Positions 27,760-35,428 of a stretch of DNA of 64,000 nt are shown here, piece after piece. The notes below the pieces were generated by a model. That model worked only from the letters and a program-made list of their open reading frames with translations. It was not told the DNA's origin and did no database searches. Origin of the DNA: an uncultured SAR324 cluster bacterium (GTDB lineage: Bacteria; SAR324; NAC60-12); assembly GCA_905182865.1 (NCBI GenBank), contig CAJJCY010000001.1:542701-606700 (forward strand), written 5' to 3'. Numbering within the stretch: the stretch's first letter is position 1; each line of letters begins with the position of its first letter. The position numbers and the translations under genes were made by a program.

Positions 27760-27793
27760 ATTATATAATTCCTTATAAATTACTAATTTAATT

Positions 27794-27869
27794 TGGTGCT
27801 CCCACCGCGACTCGAACGCGGAGCTAGGGATTAGGAATCCCCTATTTTATCCAGTTAAACTATGGGAGC
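27794..27869 (-). tRNA. tRNA-Arg (anticodon CCU)
   Basis: 76 bases on the minus strand fold as a standard tRNA. Acceptor GCTCCCA pairs with TGGGAGC, then A and an encoded CCA. T-arm is CCGCG-TTCGAGT-CGCGG. Anticodon stem GGGGA/TCCCT encloses the loop TTCCTAA, giving anticodon CCT for AGG. Its 3' 48 bases are duplicated at 20738-20785, so it is the integration target of the neighbouring island. Confidence 0.93.
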
Positions 27870-28185
27870 CGATTGTGTTTAGGAAAAATAGCTGATAAAT
27901 CAAGTCGTATTAAATATCCATAAACATTTATTAATTTTACTCAGAACAGTTCTAAATTTGAAAAATCTTTGAAGATTAATGCTATATAAACAGAAAAACT
28001 TACGATATGTTAGAAAAATATAAATCTATTACTAAAGAAATTATTGAGAATAAGTTATCAAAAATAACATTTGATAATATAACATATTCTCCAATAGTTG
28101 AGGAGGTATTATAACTTAAATTAACTTAGAAGTCAAGTGTTTATGCGGGATTCCTTGAAATATTTCTTCAATAGCTGTTTTTTGA
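27870..28185. other. AT-rich stretch between tRNA-Arg and pmbA
   Basis: Very low GC. The only frame of note is 28007-28114 (+), 35 codons beginning MLEKYKSITKEIIE, without ribosome binding site or known family. The missing 5' part of pmbA would be expected here but is absent. Confidence 0.35.
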
Positions 28186-29352
28186 TCTACTGTTTCTTCA
28201 AATGATCTGCGAATTGAGACACTGGGCCCTTTAATCCGTACAACTATGGATGCACTTCCTTTTATGGGTGAAGATGAGTTTTACAGCCTTCCTGACCCTG
28301 CGTTACAAGGACGTGCACCAGGTAATTTGGAATTTCTTGATCCGGATTTTAACAAGTTGAGCTCTGAAGAAAAAGTGCAAATTTCACTCGATTTGGAACA
28401 GTTGACTCTGAGCTCTGATAGTAGGTTAAGAACAGAGCAATCATTTTATTCTGACAGTATTTCTCACATGGTTCATGCGGATTCCAACGGCTTTCTTGAA
28501 GGCGAGACAAAAACTCTTTATAGTCTTGGAGTTTCGATGCTTGCAGATGATGCAAAACCAACTTCTGATGGAACTGGTGACTCAACTAACATTGGACGTA
28601 AACAAACGGACGGTTGGTACAGTGCGGCTCGTTTTCACAAGAATCTGACACCCTCCCGGGAAATTGTAGAAAAAGCCTGTCATAGAACCTTACGCAAACT
28701 TGGTGCAGTCAAACCGGCAAGCCAGGAAGTCCCTGTAGTATTTAGTTCTGAAATGGCTCAAAGTTTTCTTGGTAAAATAGCCTCTGCATTAATGGGCGAA
28801 AATCTTTTTCGCAAGCAATCCTTCCTCTTGAATCGGCTAAATGAATCTATTGCAGATTCTAAAATAAACCTGGTAGATGATCCTTTACTTCCAGGAAAAC
28901 TTGGGAGTCGTCACTTTGACAGTGAAGGAGTTGAGGCCAAACCTTTAGTTTTGATAGAAAATGGTGTACTGAAAAATTATATGCTCTCTACATATTCTGC
29001 AAATAAACTTGGAATGACTTCCAACGGTCACTCTGGAGGGATTTCCAACTTGATTCTTAAACTTGGTGATTATCCGGAAGAGGAATTGATTGCAAGCGTC
29101 AAAAACGGATTGTATTTGACCTTTATGTCAGGTCAGGGAGCAAATATTGTTACAGGAGATTTCTCTAGGGGGGCACAGGGAATTTGGATTCGTGAAGGGA
29201 AATTGGCTGAGCCGGTAAGTGAATTTACTATTGCAGGTACTTTTACTGAAATGTTGAATAATTTGAAAATGATTGGCAGTGAAGTTGATGAAAGAAGCTC
29301 AATTCTCACACCATCTTTTAAAATTGACAAAATGGCAGTGAGCGGAACCTGA
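28186..29352 (+). CDS. pmbA: TldE/PmbA family protein, 5'-truncated
   Basis: The frame opens after a TGA at 28183-28185 and already reads as PmbA (STVSSNDLRIETLGPLIRTT) before the first ATG at 28246. The rest is typical: PDPALQGRAPGN, NGFLEGETKTLYSLGVSMLA, VVFSSEMAQSFLGKIASALMG, LGSRHFDSEGVEAKPLVLIENG, GDFSRGAQGIWIREGK. TldE lacks the TldD metal motif and partners TldD in a peptide-cleaving complex (microcin maturation, CcdA degradation). Roughly 60-80 N-terminal residues are missing, so the product is probably non-functional unless the gap is a sequence error. No tldD is in the window. Confidence 0.8.
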   Translation, partial: STVSSNDLRIETLGPLIRTTMDALPFMGEDEFYSLPDPALQGRAPGNLEFLDPDFNKLSSEEKVQISLDLEQLTLSSDSRLRTEQSFYSDSISHMVHADSNGFLEGETKTLYSLGVSMLADDAKPTSDGTGDSTNIGRKQTDGWYSAARFHKNLTPSREIVEKACHRTLRKLGAVKPASQEVPVVFSSEMAQSFLGKIASALMGENLFRKQSFLLNRLNESIADSKINLVDDPLLPGKLGSRHFDSEGVEAKPLVLIENGVLKNYMLSTYSANKLGMTSNGHSGGISNLILKLGDYPEEELIASVKNGLYLTFMSGQGANIVTGDFSRGAQGIWIREGKLAEPVSEFTIAGTFTEMLNNLKMIGSEVDERSSILTPSFKIDKMAVSGT

Positions 29353-29356
29353 TAAA

Positions 29357-29737
29357 TCAGGAAGAGCTTACCAAGTCTCGGACAGTTGACGCAGAATGTT
29401 CAAGCAAAGATGTTCTAAACTGTTCCCCGGAAATTCCCTGTTGGCGCAATTCTTTGGCTGTCAGTTTAAGTCCTTCCAGATATTCGAGTACAGCAAATTC
29501 AGATACATCCTGATTTAGTAATTTTTCGGTACCTTCGTACATTGCAACTATCAAAGTTTGATGTTGATTGTCTCCTAAGGCAAAGCGCATAGGTATAGTT
29601 CCTTGTTCAAAATGTTGACGGAAACTGCGAATATTTTCAAATGAAAGTCTTTGACTTCCTGATACAGAAGAAAGAGTTCCATTACCTTTTTCAGTAAAAT
29701 TTAGCGGAATTGCAGATTTTGTTTGGCTTACATTCAT
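29357..29737 (-). CDS. Hypothetical protein (126 aa)
   Basis: I start at the ATG at 29737 (MNVSQTKSAIPLNF); an earlier in-frame ATG at 29815 adds a Cys/His-rich stretch that looks unconserved. The protein has no signal or membrane segment. Residues 70-126 are mostly helical (LLNQDVSEFAVLEYLEGLKL and the Ser-rich C-terminus). Family not recognised. It ends four bases from pmbA (convergent) and is divergent from the heptosyltransferase. Confidence 0.5.
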   Translation of the reverse strand: MNVSQTKSAIPLNFTEKGNGTLSSVSGSQRLSFENIRSFRQHFEQGTIPMRFALGDNQHQTLIVAMYEGTEKLLNQDVSEFAVLEYLEGLKLTAKELRQQGISGEQFRTSLLEHSASTVRDLVSSS

Positions 29738-29832
29738 TGTATTGTAATGATTAGCAGTGGATTTGAGGTTCTTATATTCACAACAAGTGTGATGCAAACA
29801 CCATGAAATTTTCACTCAATTACTAAAGGTTA

Positions 29833-30882
29833 ATGAATAATCCCCGTAAAATTTTGGTAATTCGTTTTAGTGCACTGGGTGATTTGGTGCTGACTTCACC
29901 AATATTTAGGGAATTGAAGCGTATTTATCCTGATTTAGGAATTACATTGCTGACTTCATCAAGACAAGGCACTGTCCTTGATAACAACCCTCACATTGAT
30001 CAAGTCATCAGGTACAGTAGAAATGGATCCGGTGTTTTGCTGAAAACCTTGATACAAAAATTACGGAAGGAAAGATATGACCTGATTTACGATGCTCACC
30101 GTTCTTTGAGAAGTATTTGGATTGTCTGGAACCTCTCTGGATTCGGGCTTTTTAAATATCCGCAAGTTTGGTCCATCAATAAGCGCAGTTGGAAACGTGA
30201 TTTACTCATTCGTTGGAAACTAAATTTTCTCAAAAAAACACCTTCTCAACGTCAGCACCTGCTTCGTCCTTTACAGGAACACACAAAGTTGGAATTGAAT
30301 AACCAGACTGAACTATTTCCGGACAAAAGTGCTGTTTTACTAATTCAGGAATTTCTAAAAAAAAACAACATTCTTCCCAAACGGTTTGTTGCTATAGGTG
30401 CGTCTGCATCCTATCCTCTGAAATGCTGGCCACTGGCTTATTTTAATGAAGTGATTTCAAGTTTGCTTGAGCAAGGTTGGTCTGTAGTACTGGTCGGTGG
30501 TACAGGTGAAAAAGAAACCATTCAACTGGAAAAAGAATTTTCAGGGAAGGTACAAAACGTAGCAGGCCGGTTTTCTCCACTTGAAACTGCTGAATTGCTT
30601 AGGCAAGCCAGCATTGTTGTTACTAACGACACTTCTATTGGTCACCTGGCGGAGTCGATGCGTACCCCTGTTATTGTTTTGTTTGGAGCAACTGTGAGAG
30701 AGTTTGGCTATGCTCCATTTTTGGAAGAAAGTAAAATGCTGGAAACAGAGGAAGTACTGAGTTGCCGCCCATGTTCCCGTGATGGCCGCGGTAAATGTAG
30801 TAATCCGGACTATTTGCGCTGTTTAACAACGATTACTCCTGAAATGGTTTTGTCCCTAATTCCGAAGGCTAAAACTAATTAG
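29833..30882 (+). CDS. Glycosyltransferase family 9 (heptosyltransferase, WaaF-like)
   Basis: 349 residues with the GT9 two-domain pattern: KILVIRFSALGDLVLTSPIF at the N-terminus, DLIYDAHRSLRS, then in the C-terminal half FVAIGASASYPLKCWP, VVLVGGTGEKE and VTNDTSIGHLAESMRTPVIVLFG, the ADP-heptose-binding region. A Cys-rich segment near the end (LSCRPCSRDGRGKCSN) is common in this family. It probably adds heptose to lipopolysaccharide core at the inner face of the cytoplasmic membrane. Alone on the plus strand. Confidence 0.9.
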   Translation: MNNPRKILVIRFSALGDLVLTSPIFRELKRIYPDLGITLLTSSRQGTVLDNNPHIDQVIRYSRNGSGVLLKTLIQKLRKERYDLIYDAHRSLRSIWIVWNLSGFGLFKYPQVWSINKRSWKRDLLIRWKLNFLKKTPSQRQHLLRPLQEHTKLELNNQTELFPDKSAVLLIQEFLKKNNILPKRFVAIGASASYPLKCWPLAYFNEVISSLLEQGWSVVLVGGTGEKETIQLEKEFSGKVQNVAGRFSPLETAELLRQASIVVTNDTSIGHLAESMRTPVIVLFGATVREFGYAPFLEESKMLETEEVLSCRPCSRDGRGKCSNPDYLRCLTTITPEMVLSLIPKAKTN

Positions 30883-30952
30883 TGCTTACTAAAAAAGTTT
30901 TTCTTTTGTAATCCCAGACTTGATCCAGGATCCAAAAACTGTTTTTTAAGCA
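30883..30952. terminator. Possible bidirectional terminator
   Basis: Between convergent genes. TGCTTACTAAAAAAGTTTTT (30883-30902) is nearly the reverse complement of AAAAACTGTTTTTTAAGCA (30934-30952), giving a long A/T hairpin with a 31-base loop and T runs on both strands. The stem is AT-rich, so strength is uncertain. Confidence 0.4.
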
Positions 30953-30960
30953 TCAACTAA

Positions 30961-31950
30961 TTATTGTTCCGCAGATTCAGTTTGACTGCTTTCTTGAGTA
31001 AACTTTGTATTGACTTCCTGTAGGTTCAACCGGCCGGCATCAGACATATCCCGCATAGATTGTACAAACAATTTGCGGGCTGCACGGACTTCTTCTGAAT
31101 CCGGTGATTTCGTTTTTAGTGAAGAAACGAGGGCAGGACGGCTTTTTTCTGGGAAACACATGATTGCTGCTTCCTTGATTTTTGAGGTAGTACCAGAAAT
31201 TGCAGTTATCACATCATCAGGTTGTAATTTTCGTACAACTTCCAGCAATATATCTTTTGGAACAACTGGTATTGACTCAAAAATAAAGCAATGACTTTCA
31301 ATGTTCTCGCTGAGTTTTATGTCTGAAGAACGCAAGCCGTTAATCAGTTCCTGCCTGGTTGTATTGTCCAAATCACCAAGGACATCTGCAATGAATTTTA
31401 TTCCATCAACTCCAACTGTACCATCATCAGGTACATGTCTGGCTTTTTCTGCAAGGTTGTAGCCAATCTTCTCCACCAGTTCAAGGGGAAGTTCGTGGAG
31501 TTTCCCCAATTCCAATGCCACTTTTGTACGCTCGTCTTTGGATAAATCACGTAATAATTCAGCAGCCTCATCACTTTCCAAACGCCCAAATATAAAGGCT
31601 TTTATTTTTGCAGGTTCGTCTTTAACCAAAAAACCGATTTGTGATGTAGTAAGCTGATCCATGAAACTGAATGGATTTGATTTATTTTGTTCGGGATCAG
31701 TTAACTGTTTGGTAAGAAAAAATTTCTGTATGTCCTTTAACATCTCATTCTCTTCTTCAGGTGAAGAACTAGCCTCATCCGCTAATTTTTCCAGATCCAA
31801 ATAAGTATTTTGAGGTATAGTACCTGAGAAAAGTTTTCTTGACGTACTCATTCCTAGAGAAGCGATCAACTGGGTCAGCATGTCCATCGATTGTTTGTCC
31901 CGAGACATTTCTTGGACTAATTCTTGTTTCCAGTCATCACGACCAATCAT
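30961..31950 (-). CDS. FliG-like protein (possibly the C-terminal half of a FliF-FliG-like fusion)
   Basis: 329 residues. The central and C-terminal parts follow FliG. Middle domain: QIGFLVKDEPAKIKAFIFGR, LESDEAAELLRDLSKDERT. Linker, then IKFIADVLGDLDNTTRQELINGL, and the C-terminal FIFESIPVVPKDILLEVVRKL, VITAISGTTSKIKEAAIMCFPEKSRPALVSSLK (given in parts) and EEVRAARKLFVQSMRDM. FliG is the rotor protein under the flagellar MS ring. The first Met has no ribosome binding site and the frame is open upstream (DNERLIQEIIKQ), with a pattern like the FliF C-tail that binds FliG. I infer that this is one polypeptide with the RBM3/TM protein at 32182-32889, broken by lesions in 31951-32200. Confidence 0.7.
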   Translation of the reverse strand: MIGRDDWKQELVQEMSRDKQSMDMLTQLIASLGMSTSRKLFSGTIPQNTYLDLEKLADEASSSPEEENEMLKDIQKFFLTKQLTDPEQNKSNPFSFMDQLTTSQIGFLVKDEPAKIKAFIFGRLESDEAAELLRDLSKDERTKVALELGKLHELPLELVEKIGYNLAEKARHVPDDGTVGVDGIKFIADVLGDLDNTTRQELINGLRSSDIKLSENIESHCFIFESIPVVPKDILLEVVRKLQPDDVITAISGTTSKIKEAAIMCFPEKSRPALVSSLKTKSPDSEEVRAARKLFVQSMRDMSDAGRLNLQEVNTKFTQESSQTESAEQ

Positions 31951-32181
31951 TTGTTTAATAATTTCTTGAATGAGTCGCTCGTTGTCTGAGATTAGGACAG
32001 CATCATTTAACTGGTTTTCATGGTTTTCATGTATTTAGGAGTTTAGCATTAGTATCCGCAATTGAAACAAAACCTTGATTAGGAGACGAAGGTAATTGAG
32101 GCGTTCCAAATTTAGCACCTTATGGAGCTTGTAGAGTTTGTTCGGTTGAGATTGCTTTAGTTAAAGATGGTCCAACTAAAA
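31951..32181 (-). pseudogene. Broken link between FliF-like and FliG-like reading frames
   Basis: Coding-like sequence in shifting frames. After the stop at 32182 one frame continues ILVGPSLTKAISTEQTLQAP, hits TAA at 32120-32122, continues GAKFGTPQLPSSPNQGF and SIADTNAKLLNT to a TGA at 32027. The FliG frame opens at about 32034 with HENHENQLNDAVLISDNERL, including a 9-base tandem duplication. Two frame changes and one stop would restore a single fused protein. Confidence 0.5.
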
Positions 32182-32889
32182 TTAAAGAATAAGAAACAAC
32201 AACATTCCGGCAAGAATTTTTTCAATATCGCTCATTCTCAGCCAAAACGGTTCTTCCTCCAGTGATTCTCCATCTTGTTCTTCAGACGGTTCACCACTCT
32301 GCAATGCAACTTCTATATCTTTTGGGTCATCTTCCGGGAGGGCTTTCGCCATTGGATCCGGTAAACCCGCTGAAGAAGGATCACCAACCTGCTCAGGAAA
32401 TGGATCACTAGGCAAAATTGGCACAAATATCAGTTCGTCTCCACGCTCATAATCAAGTCCACTGAGGATAGGTACAATTTCACCAATGTAAGTGTTTACT
32501 GAAGGTGAAACTTCTTTGTGCATCACCAAATCTACACGCATCCGTGTGATTTCCCAGTATTTAGCACCTGAACCTACCGAATCATTGAGTTGTCCGAATC
32601 CTGGAAGTGCCTCGTTTGCTATACTACTACCTGTGGAACGTTCCTCTCCAAACAGTTTTACCCGCAGTACGTAATCCTTAGTATCCAGGTAATATTTGAG
32701 ACCATTGCGAATTGCTTCTTCAATTTCAAACTGCCGGACACTTAGCGACTTGACACGTTCCTGTGCTTCTAGGGATAAGGGTGGGTTGAGCAAAAATAAA
32801 ATTATTAAGGATACTAAAATAGATTTAAAAACCCTTTTAAGTCCCATGAATTTGCTTTTCTGTATCCTTGAAAACATTTTTGTATTCAT
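32182..32889 (-). CDS. FliF-like RBM3 module protein with C-terminal membrane segment
   Basis: 235 residues. N-terminal signal/anchor (about 20-45, ending SLEAQ), then a helix-strand segment EAIRNGLKYYLDTKDYVLRV. The FliF ring-building motif 3 follows: MRVDLVMHKEVSPSVNTYI, GLDYERGDELIFVPI. An acidic linker leads to EEEPFWLRMSDIEKILAGML, which matches the PFW-led second membrane helix of FliF. The frame ends inside that helix, and the sequence beyond suggests it originally ran on into the FliG-like part. Cytoplasmic membrane, ring-forming role inferred. Two bases downstream of the RBM3-TPR gene. Confidence 0.65.
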   Translation of the reverse strand: MNTKMFSRIQKSKFMGLKRVFKSILVSLIILFLLNPPLSLEAQERVKSLSVRQFEIEEAIRNGLKYYLDTKDYVLRVKLFGEERSTGSSIANEALPGFGQLNDSVGSGAKYWEITRMRVDLVMHKEVSPSVNTYIGEIVPILSGLDYERGDELIFVPILPSDPFPEQVGDPSSAGLPDPMAKALPEDDPKDIEVALQSGEPSEEQDGESLEEEPFWLRMSDIEKILAGMLLFLIL

Positions 32890-32891
32890 TG

Positions 32892-34058
32892 TTACCTTGA
32901 CAAACGCATGAGATATTTTTTCAGACCTTCATTTGTTGGATCAAGTTCAAGTGAGTGCTGCCAATTTTCTATTGCCATTCTATTCCATCCGAGACGATAG
33001 TAAACTGAACCCAGCATAGCAAAAGCTTGTGAGGAGAAGGGATTAAGTTCAATCGCTCTTCTAAGAGCAGTAATAGCAGCATCATAATCTTCCTTCAAAT
33101 ATGCTTTTCTAACCTGTAACAAATAACGTGCTGTTTCAACCCGAGTCTTCTGGTCTATCCGACGGGGTTCTGGATCAGGTTCCAATATAGCTTCCGGCTT
33201 ATCTTCAAGTGTTTCATTGTCTTTTTTCTGCTCTGCCAGCTCAAGTTCTCCCTCACCTGCATCCGGCTTTATATTATCTGTTATTCCCTCATCTCCATCC
33301 TCCTTTTTGGCCAGTTCTGCTGCAGCGTTATCAAGAGTATTTACTGAAGATTTAGCGGGTGTTGTAAACGGTACATGGACCATTCTTAGAACGTCTCTGC
33401 CGGTTAAATTCAGGAATCTGATTCGTTCGTCCAATATTTGTCGTATGACTTCCACATTGAACAAAGAAACTGGAGTATTGACGACAGCAAATATTGTAGT
33501 GTATGGTCTTACTTGATTCACTATCCCAATTATTTTTTTAGACTGTGTTGGTACCCAGACATTATTTTCAAATCCTGGGAGCTTGACTTTAGAAATACTT
33601 TTATCCACCTTAGTGACAGGAACGGTTTCCAGAATATAACGAATACTAACCGTTACTCCTACGTAATCCTTAGGAAGTACCTCGCGAAAAATAATATCTA
33701 TCTTTTTTTCTAGGTCCCGTTCAACTTTTCTTTGTTCCGGAGGTGGAGGAAGTCTTACTTCACCGTTATTGCTTTTGCTTTTATTGTCCTTATTTTTCCC
33801 GCCTTGTCCTAAATCTTCATCATCATCTTTTTCTTCCTTGATCAGCTTAAATGGAACAGCAAGTAGCTCTTCAAGGGATTGTTTTTTTTCTGCTGCCTCT
33901 TCTGCCTTTTCCGGAGATGGATTCTCTACTTGTGATTCATCCTTAACATCAGACGTCTCTTGTGCAGATGCATTTTCGGCAAAATAAAACGTCAGAAAAC
34001 AAATAATCAGTAAGCTAAAAAGTGATGCAAGGTCACCTGAAATTGAGTATTTTCTCAT
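32892..34058 (-). CDS. Exported FliF-RBM3-like protein with C-terminal TPRs
   Basis: 388 residues. Signal peptide ending SAQETS, a charged low-complexity region (residues 40-110, Glu/Lys/Asp-rich), then an RBM3-like module: RDLEKKIDIIFREVLPKDYV, TIFAVVNTPVSLFNVEVIRQ, LTGRDVLRMVHVPFTTP. A second acidic linker leads to TPR-like helices at the C-terminus (AYLKEDYDAAITALRRAIEL, AFAMLGSVYYRLGWNRMAIENW). The RGD of the FliF module appears as GRD. Function unknown; I infer a periplasmic ring or scaffold subunit. Four bases from the upstream lipoprotein gene and two from the downstream RBM3/TM gene. Confidence 0.6.
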   Translation of the reverse strand: MRKYSISGDLASLFSLLIICFLTFYFAENASAQETSDVKDESQVENPSPEKAEEAAEKKQSLEELLAVPFKLIKEEKDDDEDLGQGGKNKDNKSKSNNGEVRLPPPPEQRKVERDLEKKIDIIFREVLPKDYVGVTVSIRYILETVPVTKVDKSISKVKLPGFENNVWVPTQSKKIIGIVNQVRPYTTIFAVVNTPVSLFNVEVIRQILDERIRFLNLTGRDVLRMVHVPFTTPAKSSVNTLDNAAAELAKKEDGDEGITDNIKPDAGEGELELAEQKKDNETLEDKPEAILEPDPEPRRIDQKTRVETARYLLQVRKAYLKEDYDAAITALRRAIELNPFSSQAFAMLGSVYYRLGWNRMAIENWQHSLELDPTNEGLKKYLMRLSR

Positions 34059-34061
34059 TCC

Positions 34062-35420
34062 TTACTCGAGGTTATTTAGCATTTGACTAACTTCTTTATC
34101 TTTTGGATCTAAACGTTGTACATGCCGCCACATTTCCAATGCCTCCTCTTTTTCTTCCAGGAGGAAATGCAAGGAACCTTTCATTTTTAAGATAAATATT
34201 TTGTCTGCTCTTTTAACTGCGACTTTCAAACCTTTTTCCGCCCATTCCAAACCTGAAACGTAATCTCCTGTTTGGAAAGCTTCAAGAATCTTTAATCGAT
34301 AATCTTTAAGTGCAGTGCGTTGTTCAGGAGAAATAGAATCAACTGAACGTTCCGGAAACTTTTTTCGGATAATTTTGAGGACATCGCCTCTTTTCGCATC
34401 AAAATTTATTGCCAGAGGAACTGCTTCCTTGAGGAAAATATCCACTGAAGGCATAACAGTGTCGTCGAGAAGTAAATTTATAGCCATTTTTATATTACTG
34501 GCAGAAGGAGGTGTTTTTTCAGTTTCTTCAGTTTTTTCAATCAAAGTAAATTTTACATTTACAACAAAATCAGTTTTAGAGACATATTTCAACAATAACT
34601 CTGTAAGTTTCCTCCTTACAATTTGTTCTTCATATGGAGCAATACTGTCAGAAAATGGTTTCGGAAAAGAGCTGCGTTCCACTGAAACTGCATCTCCGCG
34701 ATCAGCGTTGAAAAACTCCTGAGCAGGAATCAGTTTCTTTACAAATATCTCCTGTGTTTCAGGCAAGGTGTTGTCCAGTAAAACACTAACTTGAACCGAT
34801 TTTAGGGCTTCCTTCAGCTCATGATTTTGCTTTACTTTATCAGAGATTCCTTCATCATCGTCTACATTTTCAACGTTTGTATCATCTTTAGATGTGTCAG
34901 AATCAAGCGGTAAGTTTTTCAGTTGCACTTCCTGTAACAATTTTTTGTCCCAATTAATTATTACAGAAACATTAAACCGTTCTGGCGAAAGGTAACGTGC
35001 GAGTAATTGATCAATATCTATTTTAAGACTTTGTTCAAAAGCAGCTGTTTTTAAAGTTAAGCCCTTGCTGGTTGCATCCTGTAAAGGTACTGCAATTACA
35101 AAATTAGGACTGTCAATGGGATGGATTAAGTTAGACTGGAGATCACCACGTTGTAAAACAATCCGCAGGAGGCGTTTATTGCCCTGAGTTTCTTCGATAA
35201 CTGAAACATGATTTTTCCCACCACCAGTTTTCTGATTGAAAAGCACCTTTTTCTTCACAGGAAGCTCTTCTACAGGCTCAATAGAGTCTTCAGTTGAAGT
35301 ACTGCAACCGCCTAGACCTCCCAATAACAAGAGGCCAACTATAAATATTAGCAAAAACGAAAGTGAAGTTCGGCAATTATTATTTGGTTTCATGACATTA
35401 AGTATATCTTTGGAACTCAT
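34062..35420 (-). CDS. Lipoprotein with two FliF-RBM3-like modules and TPR-like C-terminus
   Basis: 452 residues. A strong lipobox (LLLGGLGGC) ends the signal, so it should be lipid-anchored. Two RBM3-like modules follow. First: QSLKIDIDQLLARYLSPERF, VQVSVLLDNTLPETQEIFV, FFNADRGDAVSVERSSFP. Second: RRKLTELLLKYVSKTDFVV, IKMAINLLLDDTVMPSVDIF, NFDAKRGDVLKIIRKKFPE. The C-terminal 90 residues are TPR-like (YRLKILEAFQTGDYVSGLEW, MWRHVQRLDPKD). The start could be 27 bases later (MKPNNN). No named family covers the whole protein. Confidence 0.6.
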   Translation of the reverse strand: MSSKDILNVMKPNNNCRTSLSFLLIFIVGLLLLGGLGGCSTSTEDSIEPVEELPVKKKVLFNQKTGGGKNHVSVIEETQGNKRLLRIVLQRGDLQSNLIHPIDSPNFVIAVPLQDATSKGLTLKTAAFEQSLKIDIDQLLARYLSPERFNVSVIINWDKKLLQEVQLKNLPLDSDTSKDDTNVENVDDDEGISDKVKQNHELKEALKSVQVSVLLDNTLPETQEIFVKKLIPAQEFFNADRGDAVSVERSSFPKPFSDSIAPYEEQIVRRKLTELLLKYVSKTDFVVNVKFTLIEKTEETEKTPPSASNIKMAINLLLDDTVMPSVDIFLKEAVPLAINFDAKRGDVLKIIRKKFPERSVDSISPEQRTALKDYRLKILEAFQTGDYVSGLEWAEKGLKVAVKRADKIFILKMKGSLHFLLEEKEEALEMWRHVQRLDPKDKEVSQMLNNLE

Positions 35421-35428
35421 AATTATAA

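Larger units (their letters stand above)
20738..27793. mobile_element. Decayed integrative island at tRNA-Arg(CCU)
   Basis: About 7 kb bounded on the right by an intact tRNA-Arg (minus strand, 3' end facing the island) and on the left by a direct repeat of its 3' 48 bases. A tyrosine-recombinase C-terminal fragment (27529-27759) lies next to the tRNA 3' end, the usual place. Contents: a terminase-small-subunit-like remnant, an outer-membrane protein, a haloacetate-dehalogenase-like hydrolase, a pirin and a YadGH-like ABC exporter. Three of four copies of the dispersed repeat are inside. The integrase is broken, so the element is probably immobile. Confidence 0.75.

Noticed and set aside
20209..28196. 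13-base match GATCTACTGTTTC at 20212 and 28184 as island ends
   Set aside because: Lies outside the tRNA repeats, has no other support, and the second copy is in pmbA coding sequence; likely chance.
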